A stretch of DNA of 64,000 nucleotides. Origin: Paragemmobacter amnigenus (lineage in GTDB: Bacteria > Pseudomonadota > Alphaproteobacteria > Rhodobacterales > Rhodobacteraceae). Where the stretch lies: positions 202,546 through 266,545 of the forward strand of contig NZ_JAAATX020000007.1 in NCBI RefSeq assembly GCF_009908265.2. Reading direction: 5' to 3'. A program made the position numbers and the translations under genes. The notes beneath the pieces are model-generated. The model had not been told where the DNA came from. It saw nothing but the letters and a program-made list of their open reading frames with translations, and searched no databases. This document shows, piece by piece, positions 45,321 through 53,141 of this stretch (position 1 is the first letter of the stretch; each line of letters starts with the position of its first letter).

Positions 45321-45404
45321 TGGTGCCCAAGGTCGGACTCGAACCGACATGCCTTGCGGCGACGGATTTTGAATCCGCTGCGTCTACCATTCCGCCACTC
45401 GGGC
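45321..45404 (-). tRNA. tRNA-Leu (CAA)
   Basis: A class II tRNA of 84 bases with encoded CCA (TGG at 45321-45323), acceptor GCCCGAG and a 3' partner CTTGGGC, anticodon loop TTCAAAA giving CAA, and a long variable arm. It marks the right edge of the low-G+C segment that carries the histidine kinase; tRNA genes are frequent integration targets, though no direct repeat was found. Confidence 0.93.
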
Positions 45405-45450
45405 CAGCGGGACGGGTCTAACCCCTGCCCGCGCGCCCGTCAACATGGCG

Positions 45451-46299
45451 TCACAGACGCGGGGCGCGGAAGGTGTCGCAGGCGTCGATCCGGCCGGACC
45501 CCTGCCCCGCGAGGAACCAGCGCATCCGCTGGTCGCTGGTGCCGTGGGTGAAGCTGTCGGGCATGGGCGTGCGGCCCGCCTCGCGCTGCAATGTGTCGTC
45601 GCCGATCTGGCGGGCGGCGTTCATCGCCTCTTCGACATCGCCGCGTTCGATGGAGCCGAAGCGCGCCGCGGCCTCATGCGCCCAGACACCGGCAAGGCAG
45701 TCGGCCATCAGTTCAACCCGCACGGAAATCTCGTTCGCCTGCGCCTCCGAGACCTGCTGGCGCAGGCGGGTGGTTTTCTCCAGCAGGCCCAGTTCGTTCT
45801 GGACATGATGCCCGATCTCGTGCGCCACGACATAGGCGGCGGCGAAATCGCCCCCCGCGCCCAGCCGCTGATCCAGCACGGTGAAGAAAGCGGTGTCCAG
45901 ATAGACCTTGCGGTCCTGCGGGCAGTAGAAGGGGCCGGTCGCCTGCGACGCGCCCCCGCAGGCAGATTGCGTATAGTCCTTGAACAGCACCAGCGTGGCG
46001 GGACGGTAGTCCTGCCCCAGCTGTTCGGCAAAGAGCGCGGCCCAGACCTCTTCGGTATCGGCCAGCGTGACCGAGACGAATTCGCCCATCGCGCGGTCCT
46101 CGGCCGTCAGTTCCACCGGCGCGCCAGCGGGGCGCGCGCCCTGATCCTGCAAGAGCGGCGTGACATCCACGCCGAAGAACCAGCCGAGCAGAAGGACGAC
46201 CACCACCCCCGCCCCGCCGATGCCCGCGCCGCGCCCGCCCCCGCCAAGACGGCGGCGGTCCTCGATATTGCTGCTGCCCCTGCGTCCGCGCCAGTCCAT
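45451..46299 (-). CDS. YpfJ-type neutral zinc metallopeptidase
   Basis: A 282-residue membrane-anchored metallopeptidase. A Gly/Arg-rich cytoplasmic start is followed by one membrane helix (about residues 27-43, GAGVVVVLLLGWFFGV), then the peptidase domain with the zinc motif HEIGHH (AAYVVAHEIGHHVQNEL, about residue 160) and MADCLAGVWAHEAA supplying the third ligand. ATG at 46299 is behind AGGGGGA and is preferred over 46320. Substrates are unknown. It lies between tRNA-Leu and YqaA/DsbB genes on the opposite strand. Confidence 0.9.
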   Translation of the reverse strand: MDWRGRRGSSNIEDRRRLGGGGRGAGIGGAGVVVVLLLGWFFGVDVTPLLQDQGARPAGAPVELTAEDRAMGEFVSVTLADTEEVWAALFAEQLGQDYRPATLVLFKDYTQSACGGASQATGPFYCPQDRKVYLDTAFFTVLDQRLGAGGDFAAAYVVAHEIGHHVQNELGLLEKTTRLRQQVSEAQANEISVRVELMADCLAGVWAHEAAARFGSIERGDVEEAMNAARQIGDDTLQREAGRTPMPDSFTHGTSDQRMRWFLAGQGSGRIDACDTFRAPRL

Positions 46300-46471
46300 G
46301 ACGTCCCCCTGCTGCCACATGCAATAGCGGCGCGCGCGCCTGCCGGTTCCCGCACCGGTTGCAGCATAGACGCGGGCGCGGCGCGCCACCAACCCCGTTC
46401 TGCGGCGGGCGCGGCTTGACGCCAACCCTGCGGCATGGTCGAAGCGGGCAAGGACGCCAAGGGGATGCCGG

Positions 46472-47059
46472 ATGCTGCGCGCGCTATACGACTGGACGCT
46501 GCGCTGGTCCGCCTCGCGCCATGCGGGCACGGCGCTGGGGGTGGTGTCCTTCACCGAAAGCTCGGTCTTTCCGGTGCCTGCGGATGTGCTGTTCCTGCCC
46601 ATGTGCCTTGCGCGGCCCGAGCGCGCGATGCGCTATGCCGCGATTGCCACGGTGGCCTCTGTCCTTGGCGGGGTCTTCGGCTGGGCGATCGGGGTCTGGG
46701 CCTTTGACGCCCTCGCGCGGCCCCTTCTGGAGCTTTACGGCAAGACGGCAGCCTTCGACGCGCTGAAGGGCCAGACGGGGACGTGGACGATCCTTGCCAT
46801 GCTGGTCACGTCGGGCTTGTCGCATATCCCGCCGATGAAGGTGGTCACGATCCTGTCAGGGGTGGTTGCCTTCGACCTGAAGCTGTTCATCCTGTCCGCG
46901 ATCGTCGCGCGCGGCGGTCGGTTCTTCCTGCTGGCGGTCCTGCTGCGGCGCCACGGGCTGCGGATCACCGCGTTTCTGGAAGCGCAGATGAACCGCATCG
47001 CCCTTGGCCTTGCAGGCGCGGCCCTGCTGGCCTTCATCCTGTTCGAGGTCCTGCGATGA
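46472..47059 (+). CDS. YqaA family (VTT/DedA-like) membrane protein
   Basis: A 195-residue membrane protein of the YqaA/VTT family with about five helices. The conserved amphipathic loop is VVSFTESSVFPVPADVLFLPM (residues 24-44), and the second re-entrant region is VTSGLSHIPPMKVVTILSGV. DedA-like proteins are involved in membrane lipid transport or proton-coupled resistance; the role of YqaA is not established. AAGGGG lies before the ATG. Its stop codon overlaps the start of dsbB (ATGA), so it is probably co-translated with it. Confidence 0.87.
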   Translation: MLRALYDWTLRWSASRHAGTALGVVSFTESSVFPVPADVLFLPMCLARPERAMRYAAIATVASVLGGVFGWAIGVWAFDALARPLLELYGKTAAFDALKGQTGTWTILAMLVTSGLSHIPPMKVVTILSGVVAFDLKLFILSAIVARGGRFFLLAVLLRRHGLRITAFLEAQMNRIALGLAGAALLAFILFEVLR

Positions 47060-47544
47060 TCACCGATACCCGCACCTTCGCCATCCTTCTGGCGGCAGGC
47101 GGTTCCGCCGCGCTGCTGGCGGGGGCCTTCGCCTTCCAGTATCTGGGCGGACTGGCGCCGTGCCAGTTGTGCCTGTGGCAGCGCTGGCCCCATGCCGCCG
47201 CCGTGCTGGTGGGCGTACTGGCGCTGGTCGCGGCGCGGGGGATCGCGGGGCGCGCGCTGCCGCTCATGGGCGCGCTGGCGGCGCTGGCCACGGCGGGGAT
47301 CGGGGTGTTCCATGTGGGGGTGGAGCAGAAGCGGTGGGAGGGGCTGGCCTCCTGCACCGCAGGGTCGATCAGCGGGATTTCCACGGCAGACCTTCTGAAC
47401 CCCGATGTCGAGGTGGGCGCCGTGGTGCGCTGCGACGAGATCGCCTGGCAGATGCTGGGCCTGTCCATGGCCGGATGGAACGTCGTCCTGTCGGTCGCGC
47501 TGGCGCTGGTCTGGATCAGCGCCTATCGCCGGTCGGCACGCTGA
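47056..47544 (+). CDS. dsbB: Disulfide bond formation protein B
   Basis: A 162-residue four-helix quinone-linked membrane oxidase that reoxidises DsbA. The first periplasmic cysteine pair is C36-x-x-C39 (GGLAPCQLCLWQRWPH), and the second pair is in GLASCTAGS and VVRCDEIAWQ. Helices include AILLAAGGSAALLAGAFAFQ and NVVLSVALALVWISAY. It overlaps yqaA by ATGA and its 3' end overlaps the convergent dgt gene by 22 bases. The DsbA-type partner at 23217-23966 is in the same window but unlinked. Confidence 0.94.
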   Translation: MITDTRTFAILLAAGGSAALLAGAFAFQYLGGLAPCQLCLWQRWPHAAAVLVGVLALVAARGIAGRALPLMGALAALATAGIGVFHVGVEQKRWEGLASCTAGSISGISTADLLNPDVEVGAVVRCDEIAWQMLGLSMAGWNVVLSVALALVWISAYRRSAR

Positions 47545-48710
47545 TCCCCGCCGAAGAGGCGGTTGTGTTCCTGGATCGCGAAGCGGTCGGTCATGCCCGC
47601 CACATAATCCGCCACGATCCGCGCCAGTGTCACCTGATCCTGCGCGGCCTCGACATCGGCGCGCCATTCGGCGGGCAGGTGTTCGGGCCGTGACAGGAAC
47701 AGCGGGAACAGGTCGTTGACCATCGCCGTCACCCGCGCGCGTTCCTCCATCACGGAGGGCGCGCGGTACATGCGGGTAAAGAGGAAGGACCGGATCGCCT
47801 TGAGCTCCTGATAGAGCGGTTTGGAAAAGCGGATGATGGTCGTGCCCATGTGGCGGATGTCGTCCACCGATTTCGGCTGCGCGGCGGTCAGGCGGTTCTG
47901 GGCGACGGCGATGACATCCTCGACCATCCGGCCGAAGACGCGGCGCAGCGCCTCGTGCCGGCGGCGCATCTTTTCCAGACCGGGATAGAGGCGGTCCACC
48001 TCTTCGAAGGCGGGGCCGGTGACGGGCAGTTCCATCAGGTCATCTTCGGTGAAGAGGCCGGAGCGCAACCCGTCATGCAGGTCGTGGTGGGAATAGGCCA
48101 CGTCATCGGCGATGGCGGCCACCTGCGCCTCGGCGCTGGCATGGGTGGAGAGTTCCAGATCCCATGCCTCGTTCACCTCGGCCAGCGCATAGGGCAAGGG
48201 GCCGTCATGTTTCGCATCGGCATTGGGGCCGGTGACGGGGCCGTTGTGTTTGGCGATGCCTTCCAGCGATTCCCATGTCAGGTTCAGCCCGTCGAAATCG
48301 GCGTAATGCCGTTCCAGCCGCGTGACGATCCGCAGCGCCTGCGCGTTGTGGTCGAAGCCGCCATAGGGCTGCATCAGAAGACCCAGCGCATCCTCGCCCG
48401 TATGGCCGAAGGGCGTATGCCCAAGGTCATGCGCCAGTGCGATCGCCTCGGCCAGATCGGTGTTCAGGCCCAACACCCCCGAAATGGTGCGCGCGACCTG
48501 CGCCACCTCGATCGAATGGGTCAGGCGGGTGCGGTAATAGTCGCCCTCGTGTTCGACAAAGACCTGCGTCTTGTGCTTCAGCCTGCGAAAGGCCGAGGAA
48601 TGGATGATCCGGTCGCGGTCACGCTGGAAGGGCGACCGGAACGAGGACATCCGTTCGGGGTGCAGCCGCCCGCGCGATCCGTCGGGCTGGCAGGCATAGG
48701 GGGCGAGCAT
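47523..48710 (-). CDS. dgt: Deoxyguanosinetriphosphate triphosphohydrolase-like protein
   Basis: A 395-residue HD-domain dNTP triphosphohydrolase, splitting dGTP and probably other dNTPs to nucleoside and tripolyphosphate. HD metal ligands are in YRTRLTHSIEVAQVARTI and AIALAHDLGHTPFGHTGED, with a further residue in ADDVAYSHHDLHDGL. ATG at 48710 (MLAPYACQPDGSRGR) is the family start; an in-frame TTG at 48746 adds 12 basic residues and is rejected. It is convergent with and overlaps dsbB, and divergent from erpA by 77 bases. Confidence 0.92.
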   Translation of the reverse strand: MLAPYACQPDGSRGRLHPERMSSFRSPFQRDRDRIIHSSAFRRLKHKTQVFVEHEGDYYRTRLTHSIEVAQVARTISGVLGLNTDLAEAIALAHDLGHTPFGHTGEDALGLLMQPYGGFDHNAQALRIVTRLERHYADFDGLNLTWESLEGIAKHNGPVTGPNADAKHDGPLPYALAEVNEAWDLELSTHASAEAQVAAIADDVAYSHHDLHDGLRSGLFTEDDLMELPVTGPAFEEVDRLYPGLEKMRRRHEALRRVFGRMVEDVIAVAQNRLTAAQPKSVDDIRHMGTTIIRFSKPLYQELKAIRSFLFTRMYRAPSVMEERARVTAMVNDLFPLFLSRPEHLPAEWRADVEAAQDQVTLARIVADYVAGMTDRFAIQEHNRLFGGDQRADRR

Positions 48711-48787
48711 TCGGGTCTGCCTGTTCTTGTTCCGGCTTTTGTGCAAGCCTATATTGCAACTATCCCAACAGGACCACGGATTTCGTC

Positions 48788-49120
48788 ATGGACCTTGCCC
48801 TTCCCCCCCGCGTCACCGACCGCGCCTATGCGCGGCTGAAGGAAATCTGCGAGGCGACGGGCGAGGAAAAGGCCCTGCGCGTCGCCGTCGAAGGGGGCGG
48901 CTGTTCCGGCTTCCAGTATGACATCAAGCTGGACGATCCCGCCGCCGACGATCTGGTTCTGGAAAAGGACGGGGCGAAGGTTCTGGTGGATGCGGTGTCG
49001 CTGCCCTTCCTTCAAAACGCCGTGATCGACTTTACCGAGGAACTGATCGGCGCGCGTTTCGTCATCGAAAATCCCAACGCCACATCGTCCTGCGGCTGCG
49101 GGACATCCTTCTCCATCTGA
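48788..49120 (+). CDS. erpA: Iron-sulfur cluster carrier (ErpA/IscA type)
   Basis: A 110-residue A-type carrier protein that hands Fe-S clusters to apoproteins such as IspG. The three cysteines are C39 (EGGGCSGFQYD), C102 and C104 (TSSCGCGTSFSI). No ribosome site better than weak GGA-like bases is obvious before the ATG. It is divergent from dgt, and a structured leader separates it from the next gene. Confidence 0.95.
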   Translation: MDLALPPRVTDRAYARLKEICEATGEEKALRVAVEGGGCSGFQYDIKLDDPAADDLVLEKDGAKVLVDAVSLPFLQNAVIDFTEELIGARFVIENPNATSSCGCGTSFSI

Positions 49121-49140
49121 CATAAATTCATATATGCTAC

Positions 49141-49192
49141 CCTAGCCTTTCGGACAGGGCGCGCTAGGCTCCGTTTCACAGGAAAAACGGAG
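49141..49192 (+). promoter_or_regulatory. Two back-to-back hairpins, the second burying a ribosome site
   Basis: Hairpin 1 pairs CCTAGC (49141-49146) with GCTAGG (49163-49168). Directly after it hairpin 2 pairs CTCCGTTT (49169-49176) with AAACGGAG (49185-49192), loop CACAGGAA. The GGAG ribosome site of the gene at 49201 is inside the right arm of hairpin 2. It could regulate translation of that gene or limit read-through from erpA. Confidence 0.5.
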
Positions 49193-49200
49193 ACGGAACA

Positions 49201-49917
49201 ATGACCTGCGTTCTGATGCTGGGCTCGGGGCCCAAGGTGGTGGAGGCGGCGGGATGGCCGCGCGCGCCCTTCGACGCGGTCCTTGCAATCAACAACGCCC
49301 ATGCGGTCCGGCCCGACTGGACGCATCATATCCACCCGTGGGATTTCCCCGAAAGCCGCCGCCCCGCCCCCCGCGCGGATCAGGTCGTGGTGACGGAAGC
49401 GGACTTTGTTCCCGCCCAGAACGCCTTTGGCGGATTTGTCTATGCGGGCGGGACCATGGCCTTTACCGCCGCCTACTGGGCGCTGCATGCCCTGCGCCCC
49501 CGCGTCGTCGCGGCCTTCGGCTGCGACATGCATTACCCCAAGGGGCAGACGCATTTCTACGGCGCGGGCAGCGCCGATCCGCTGCGCCCCGACATCACGC
49601 TGCAAAGCCTCGAGGCGAAGTCGGCGCGGCTGATGATCCTTGCCGCGATGGAAGGCTGCGCGATGGTCAACCTGTCCTTCGGCCCGTCACGGCTGGTCTA
49701 TCCGCGCGTGTCGCGGGAACGGGCGGCCCATGCGCGGCCCCTGCCCTTTGACATCCGGCTGGCGGATCAGGCGCTGAAACGCGAGGACGCGCTGGGCTAT
49801 CACGTCCCCTCGGGCCGCTACTGGGAAGAGGCCGACCGCTTCGATCCGGCCGAGTTGCGGCGTCTCGACATGCTCTGGCTCTCTGCGGCGCGGGCGGGGC
49901 TGGCGCAGTCCGCCTGA
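49201..49917 (+). CDS. Conserved hypothetical protein, Rossmann-like N-terminus
   Basis: A 238-residue soluble protein. The N-terminus CVLMLGSGPKVVEAAGWP looks like a nucleotide- or sugar-binding turn, followed by AVLAINNAHAVRPDWTHHIH, MAFTAAYWALHALRPRVVAA and FGCDMHYPKGQTHFYGAGS. The pattern vaguely recalls MptE-like/DUF115 proteins used in glycosylation, but I cannot assign it. The start has GGAG eight bases upstream, buried in a hairpin. No operon partner is clear. Function unknown. Confidence 0.7.
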   Translation: MTCVLMLGSGPKVVEAAGWPRAPFDAVLAINNAHAVRPDWTHHIHPWDFPESRRPAPRADQVVVTEADFVPAQNAFGGFVYAGGTMAFTAAYWALHALRPRVVAAFGCDMHYPKGQTHFYGAGSADPLRPDITLQSLEAKSARLMILAAMEGCAMVNLSFGPSRLVYPRVSRERAAHARPLPFDIRLADQALKREDALGYHVPSGRYWEEADRFDPAELRRLDMLWLSAARAGLAQSA

Positions 49918-49982
49918 TCCGAAGTCCCCGACTTGTGCGCCCCCTGCCCCGCGCCTAGAACGGTGGGGCAAGGGAGACGCCC

Positions 49983-50765
49983 ATGAAACTCGCCACTTTC
50001 AACATCAACGGCATCAAGGCGCGGATCGAGGCGCTGCCAGCCTGGCTTGCAAGCGCGAAACCCGACGTGGTCTGCCTGCAAGAGATCAAGTCGGTCGACG
50101 AGGGTTTCCCGCGCGAGATCTTCGAGGACATGGGATACCGCGTCGAAACCCACGGGCAGAAATCCTTTAACGGCGTGGCGATCCTGTCGCGCCTGCCGCT
50201 TGAGGATGTGACGCGCGGCCTGCCGGGGGATGATGCCGACGAACAGGCCCGCTGGATCGAGGCGACGGTCATAGGCGAGAAACGCGCGATCCGTGTCTGC
50301 GGTCTGTACCTGCCCAACGGCAACCCCGCGCCGGGGCCGAAATACGATTACAAGCTCGCCTGGATGGCGCGGATGGAGGCGCGGGTGCGCGCCCTGCTGG
50401 CGACCGAGGAACCGCTTGCCTTCTGCGGCGACTACAACGTCATCCCCGAACCGCAGGACGCGGCGCGGCCCGAGGCATGGGTGACAGACGCGCTGTTCCT
50501 GCCCGAAACCCGCGCGGCCTTCCGCCGCATCGTCAACCTCGGCCTGACCGACGCCTTCCGCGCCCGCGACCCGCGCGCGGGGCAGTATTCCTTCTGGGAT
50601 TATCAGGCCGGCGCGTGGGAGCGGAACAACGGCATCCGCATCGACCACCTACTGCTCTCGCCGCAATGCGCGGACCTTCTGTGCGAGGCGGGCATCGACA
50701 AGGGCGTGCGCGGCGGCGAGAAACCGTCGGACCACGTGCCGGTCTGGGTGGAACTGGACGCCTGA
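49983..50765 (+). CDS. xthA: Exodeoxyribonuclease III
   Basis: A 260-residue apurinic endonuclease/3'-5' exonuclease of the EEP fold for base excision repair. Motifs are LATFNINGIKARIEALPAWL, CLQEIKSVDEGFP with the metal-binding Glu, FNGVAILSRLPLED, GLYLPNGNPAPGPKYDYKLA, FCGDYNVIPEPQDA and the terminal GIRIDHLLLSPQC and KPSDHVPVWVELDA carrying the catalytic Asp-His. A good site (GGGAGACGCC) precedes the ATG. The neighbours are unrelated. Confidence 0.95.
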   Translation: MKLATFNINGIKARIEALPAWLASAKPDVVCLQEIKSVDEGFPREIFEDMGYRVETHGQKSFNGVAILSRLPLEDVTRGLPGDDADEQARWIEATVIGEKRAIRVCGLYLPNGNPAPGPKYDYKLAWMARMEARVRALLATEEPLAFCGDYNVIPEPQDAARPEAWVTDALFLPETRAAFRRIVNLGLTDAFRARDPRAGQYSFWDYQAGAWERNNGIRIDHLLLSPQCADLLCEAGIDKGVRGGEKPSDHVPVWVELDA

Positions 50766-50930
50766 AGCCCGACCGGCCCGTGACAGCCCCGCGCCCCGCC
50801 GGCCCCTGATGCAGCGGGACCACAGCGGATTTCATGAAAAATTCAAGTATATTAATTTTCCCTTCCCGACGGCGGGCGGCGGTCTATCCTTGGGCAAGTC
50901 CCACCCGATCCGAGCGGAGCCCGACCGATC

Positions 50931-51254
50931 ATGCGCCCCCTGACCCTTGGCCTGTCCGCGCTTCTGGCGCTTGCCACCGCCCTGCCCGCCGCCGCGCTGG
51001 ACCGGCGGGTGGAGATCATCAACAATACCGGCTTCACCATCGTGGAATTCTACGGATCGAACACCGGATCGGACAGCTGGGAGGAAGACATCCTCGGCAC
51101 GGATGTGCTGCCATCGGGCAGTTCGGTGGTGATCGATTTCGACGACCGCTCGGGCTATTGCAAATTCGACTTCCGCGCTGTGTTCGAAGATGGCGACGTG
51201 CTGGAGAAGGGCGGCGTGAACATCTGCGAGATCGCGACCTTCACCTATCAATAG
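50931..51254 (+). CDS. Exported small hypothetical protein
   Basis: A 107-residue protein with a signal peptide (residues 1-22; LALATALPAAA). The mature part, DRRVEIINNTGFTIVEFYGS, then WEEDILGTDVLPSGSSVVID, resembles short secreted Rhodobacteraceae proteins with a predicted beta-sandwich. It has two cysteines (SGYCKFDF, NICEIATF) that could form a disulfide. Unknown function. The upstream region (50766-50930) is A+T-rich near 50838-50862, a probable promoter, but no exact boxes were picked. Confidence 0.65.
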   Translation: MRPLTLGLSALLALATALPAAALDRRVEIINNTGFTIVEFYGSNTGSDSWEEDILGTDVLPSGSSVVIDFDDRSGYCKFDFRAVFEDGDVLEKGGVNICEIATFTYQ

Positions 51255-51269
51255 GTCACCCGCGGCGGC

Positions 51270-52454
51270 TCAGCCCGCGGTGGCGTCATAGCCGTAAAGC
51301 CAGTCGAAGCGGCTGATCGCCAAGGACGGCGCCACCATGCCCGACAGGCGCAAGGCGGCATGGCCTATGGCGCGCTTTGCCCCCGTCAGGTGATAGTTGC
51401 GGGCATTGGCATTCGCGGCCTCGACGATCCGCGCGCAGCGGGGTTTGCGCGCGGCCTCCCATGCGGCCAGCGCCGCCGCGTCGCCGTCATGGCCCGCAAG
51501 GGCGGCGGCCAGCGTCCAGGCGTCCTCCAGCGCCATGTTGGCGCCTTGCGCAAGGAAGGGCAGCGTCGGATGGGCGGCGTCACCAAGGATCGCGGCGCTG
51601 CCCCCGGGCAGGATCGCGTGCCAGCGCTTCGCCACCGGATGGCGGAACAGACCCCAGAGCCAGACATCCTCCACCCGCTCCAGCCAGCCGCGCACGCGGG
51701 GGGAGAAGCCCGCAAAGGCAAGGCGCAGTTCCATCGGGTCGTCGCGCAGGGACCAGCCTTCCTCGACCCAGCGGCGGCGTTCCTCGACGGCGACGATGTT
51801 GCGCAGGGTGCCGCCGCGCAGGGGATAGCTGACCAGATGGCGGCCGGGGCCCATATGCACCTCGGCCACGGCGGGATCGGCGGGGTCGCCCGCGATGGTG
51901 GCCCGCCACGCGATCTGGTGGGTGAAGAAGGGCGCGACCTTGCCCGTCAGCGCGGCGCGCATCGGCGAATGCAGGCCGTCCGCCCCGATCATCAGCCCCG
52001 CCTGATGCGCCACGCCAAGCGCGCTGCGCGCCACCGGCTGCGCGCCCGACAGGTCGACCGCGTCGATCTTCTGCAAGAGCCGCAGTTCCACCCCCGCCTC
52101 GCGCGCGCCCTCCAGCAGCAGCGCGATCAGGTCGGCGCGGTGCACGAAATGCCAGCCCTGATCGGGGCGCAGGCGGGCAAGGTCCATCCGCAGCACGCCC
52201 GACCCGTCCAGCCCGTCCTTCAGTTCCACCGCCTGTGCGCGGACCGACACCGCCTCCAGCGCCGGACCCAGCCCCAGCGCCCGCAGCACCGCCGCGCCAT
52301 TGGGCGACACCTGCAACCCCGCCCCCACCTCGCGGATGGCATCGGCCTGTTCCAGCACCGTGACCGCAGCCCCGCGCAGCGCCAGCGCCCGCGCCACCGC
52401 CAGCCCCGCCACGCCCGCGCCCAGAACCGTCACCTGCCGCCCGATCAGGCTCAT
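51270..52454 (-). CDS. FAD-dependent monooxygenase (salicylate hydroxylase-like)
   Basis: A 394-residue group A flavin monooxygenase. The FAD motif is VTVLGAGVAGLAVARALALR, the arginine region GLQVSPNGAAVLRALGLG is near residue 45, and the second FAD motif AAILGDAAHPTLPFLAQGAN is at about residue 290. It would hydroxylate an aromatic or similar compound using NAD(P)H and O2, but no catabolic genes surround it, so the substrate is open. The start at 52454 has a GGGGGT site. The dksA terminator lies just upstream (52472-52502). Confidence 0.85.
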   Translation of the reverse strand: MSLIGRQVTVLGAGVAGLAVARALALRGAAVTVLEQADAIREVGAGLQVSPNGAAVLRALGLGPALEAVSVRAQAVELKDGLDGSGVLRMDLARLRPDQGWHFVHRADLIALLLEGAREAGVELRLLQKIDAVDLSGAQPVARSALGVAHQAGLMIGADGLHSPMRAALTGKVAPFFTHQIAWRATIAGDPADPAVAEVHMGPGRHLVSYPLRGGTLRNIVAVEERRRWVEEGWSLRDDPMELRLAFAGFSPRVRGWLERVEDVWLWGLFRHPVAKRWHAILPGGSAAILGDAAHPTLPFLAQGANMALEDAWTLAAALAGHDGDAAALAAWEAARKPRCARIVEAANANARNYHLTGAKRAIGHAALRLSGMVAPSLAISRFDWLYGYDATAG

Positions 52455-52471
52455 GCCCGTCACCCCCGCCA

Positions 52472-52502
52472 AAGCAAAACGCCGGACCCTGCGGCCCGGC
52501 GT
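52472..52502 (-). terminator. Intrinsic terminator of dksA
   Basis: On the transcript ACGCCGG pairs with CCGGCGT around a 10-base loop, followed by TTTTGCTTT. It lies 46 bases past the dksA stop and immediately before the FAD monooxygenase gene. Confidence 0.75.
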
Positions 52503-52547
52503 CACTGTTCCCCTGTGCGCGCCCCTGTGCAAGGGGCGGGGCCGCGA

Positions 52548-52970
52548 TCAGTCGTCGCGGTGCACCTTCTCGCGGCGTTCATGCTTTTCCTGCGCTTCCA
52601 GCGTCATGGTGGCGATGGGGCGCGCGTCCAGCCGCTTCAGGCTGATCGGTTCGCCCGTCATCTCGCAATAGCCGTATTCGCCATTCTCGATCCGGCGCAG
52701 CGCGGCGTCGATCTTGGCGACCAGCTTGCGCTGGCGGTCGCGGGTCCGCAGTTCCAGCGCGCGGTCCGTCTCTTCGCTCGCGCGGTCGGCAAGGTCGGGG
52801 ACGTTGCGGGCGCTGTCTTGCAGGTTGTCGATCGTCTCGGCCGACTGTTCCAGCAGCTCGTTCTTCCAGTTGATCAGCTTGCGCCGGAAATATTCCAGCT
52901 GCCGGTCATTCATGAAGGGTTCGTCCTCGGCGGGACGGTAATCGTCTGGAAGAAACGCTTCGGGTTTCAT
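52548..52970 (-). CDS. dksA: Zinc-less DksA-type transcription factor
   Basis: A 140-residue DksA. The coiled-coil (about residues 20-95, LEYFRRKLINWKNELLEQSA, NVPDLADRASEETDRALEL) keeps the acidic tip with the DxxDxA motif. In the zinc-finger region E. coli has four cysteines; here only the first remains: YGYCEMTGEPI, then LDARPIATMTLEAQEKHE, giving C-T-T-A. This matches the zinc-free DksA described in Rhodobacter, which still binds RNA polymerase with ppGpp and is less sensitive to oxidation. A GGAGAG site precedes the ATG and a promoter candidate lies 73-101 bases upstream. Confidence 0.93.
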   Translation of the reverse strand: MKPEAFLPDDYRPAEDEPFMNDRQLEYFRRKLINWKNELLEQSAETIDNLQDSARNVPDLADRASEETDRALELRTRDRQRKLVAKIDAALRRIENGEYGYCEMTGEPISLKRLDARPIATMTLEAQEKHERREKVHRDD

Positions 52971-53042
52971 CACTGCTCTCTCCGTCTGGTCGGATCGCGC
53001 CGACAGGGGGTCTGCTTGCATGGCGCGCTCCTGTTGGGGGTG

Positions 53043-53071
53043 CATCTAGACCATCGGCAGGGGATTGTCAC
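53043..53071 (-). promoter_or_regulatory. Candidate dksA promoter
   Basis: GTGACA and TAGATG are separated by exactly 17 bases on the minus strand, 70-100 bases before the dksA ATG, close to sigma-70 consensus. It is divergent from the MoxR ATPase gene. Confidence 0.4.
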
Positions 53072-53141
53072 TAGCGGTTGCGACCGATTCCTGTCGCGGC
53101 TAGGGTCCAACCGACCCTTCCCCCAGACCCTGCGAGATGCG

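Noticed and set aside
51360..53141. Possible N-terminal extension of the MoxR ATPase by almost 600 codons
   Set aside because: It is antisense to the FAD monooxygenase and dksA and lacks any domain; the ATPase fold begins right after the ATG at 53142.
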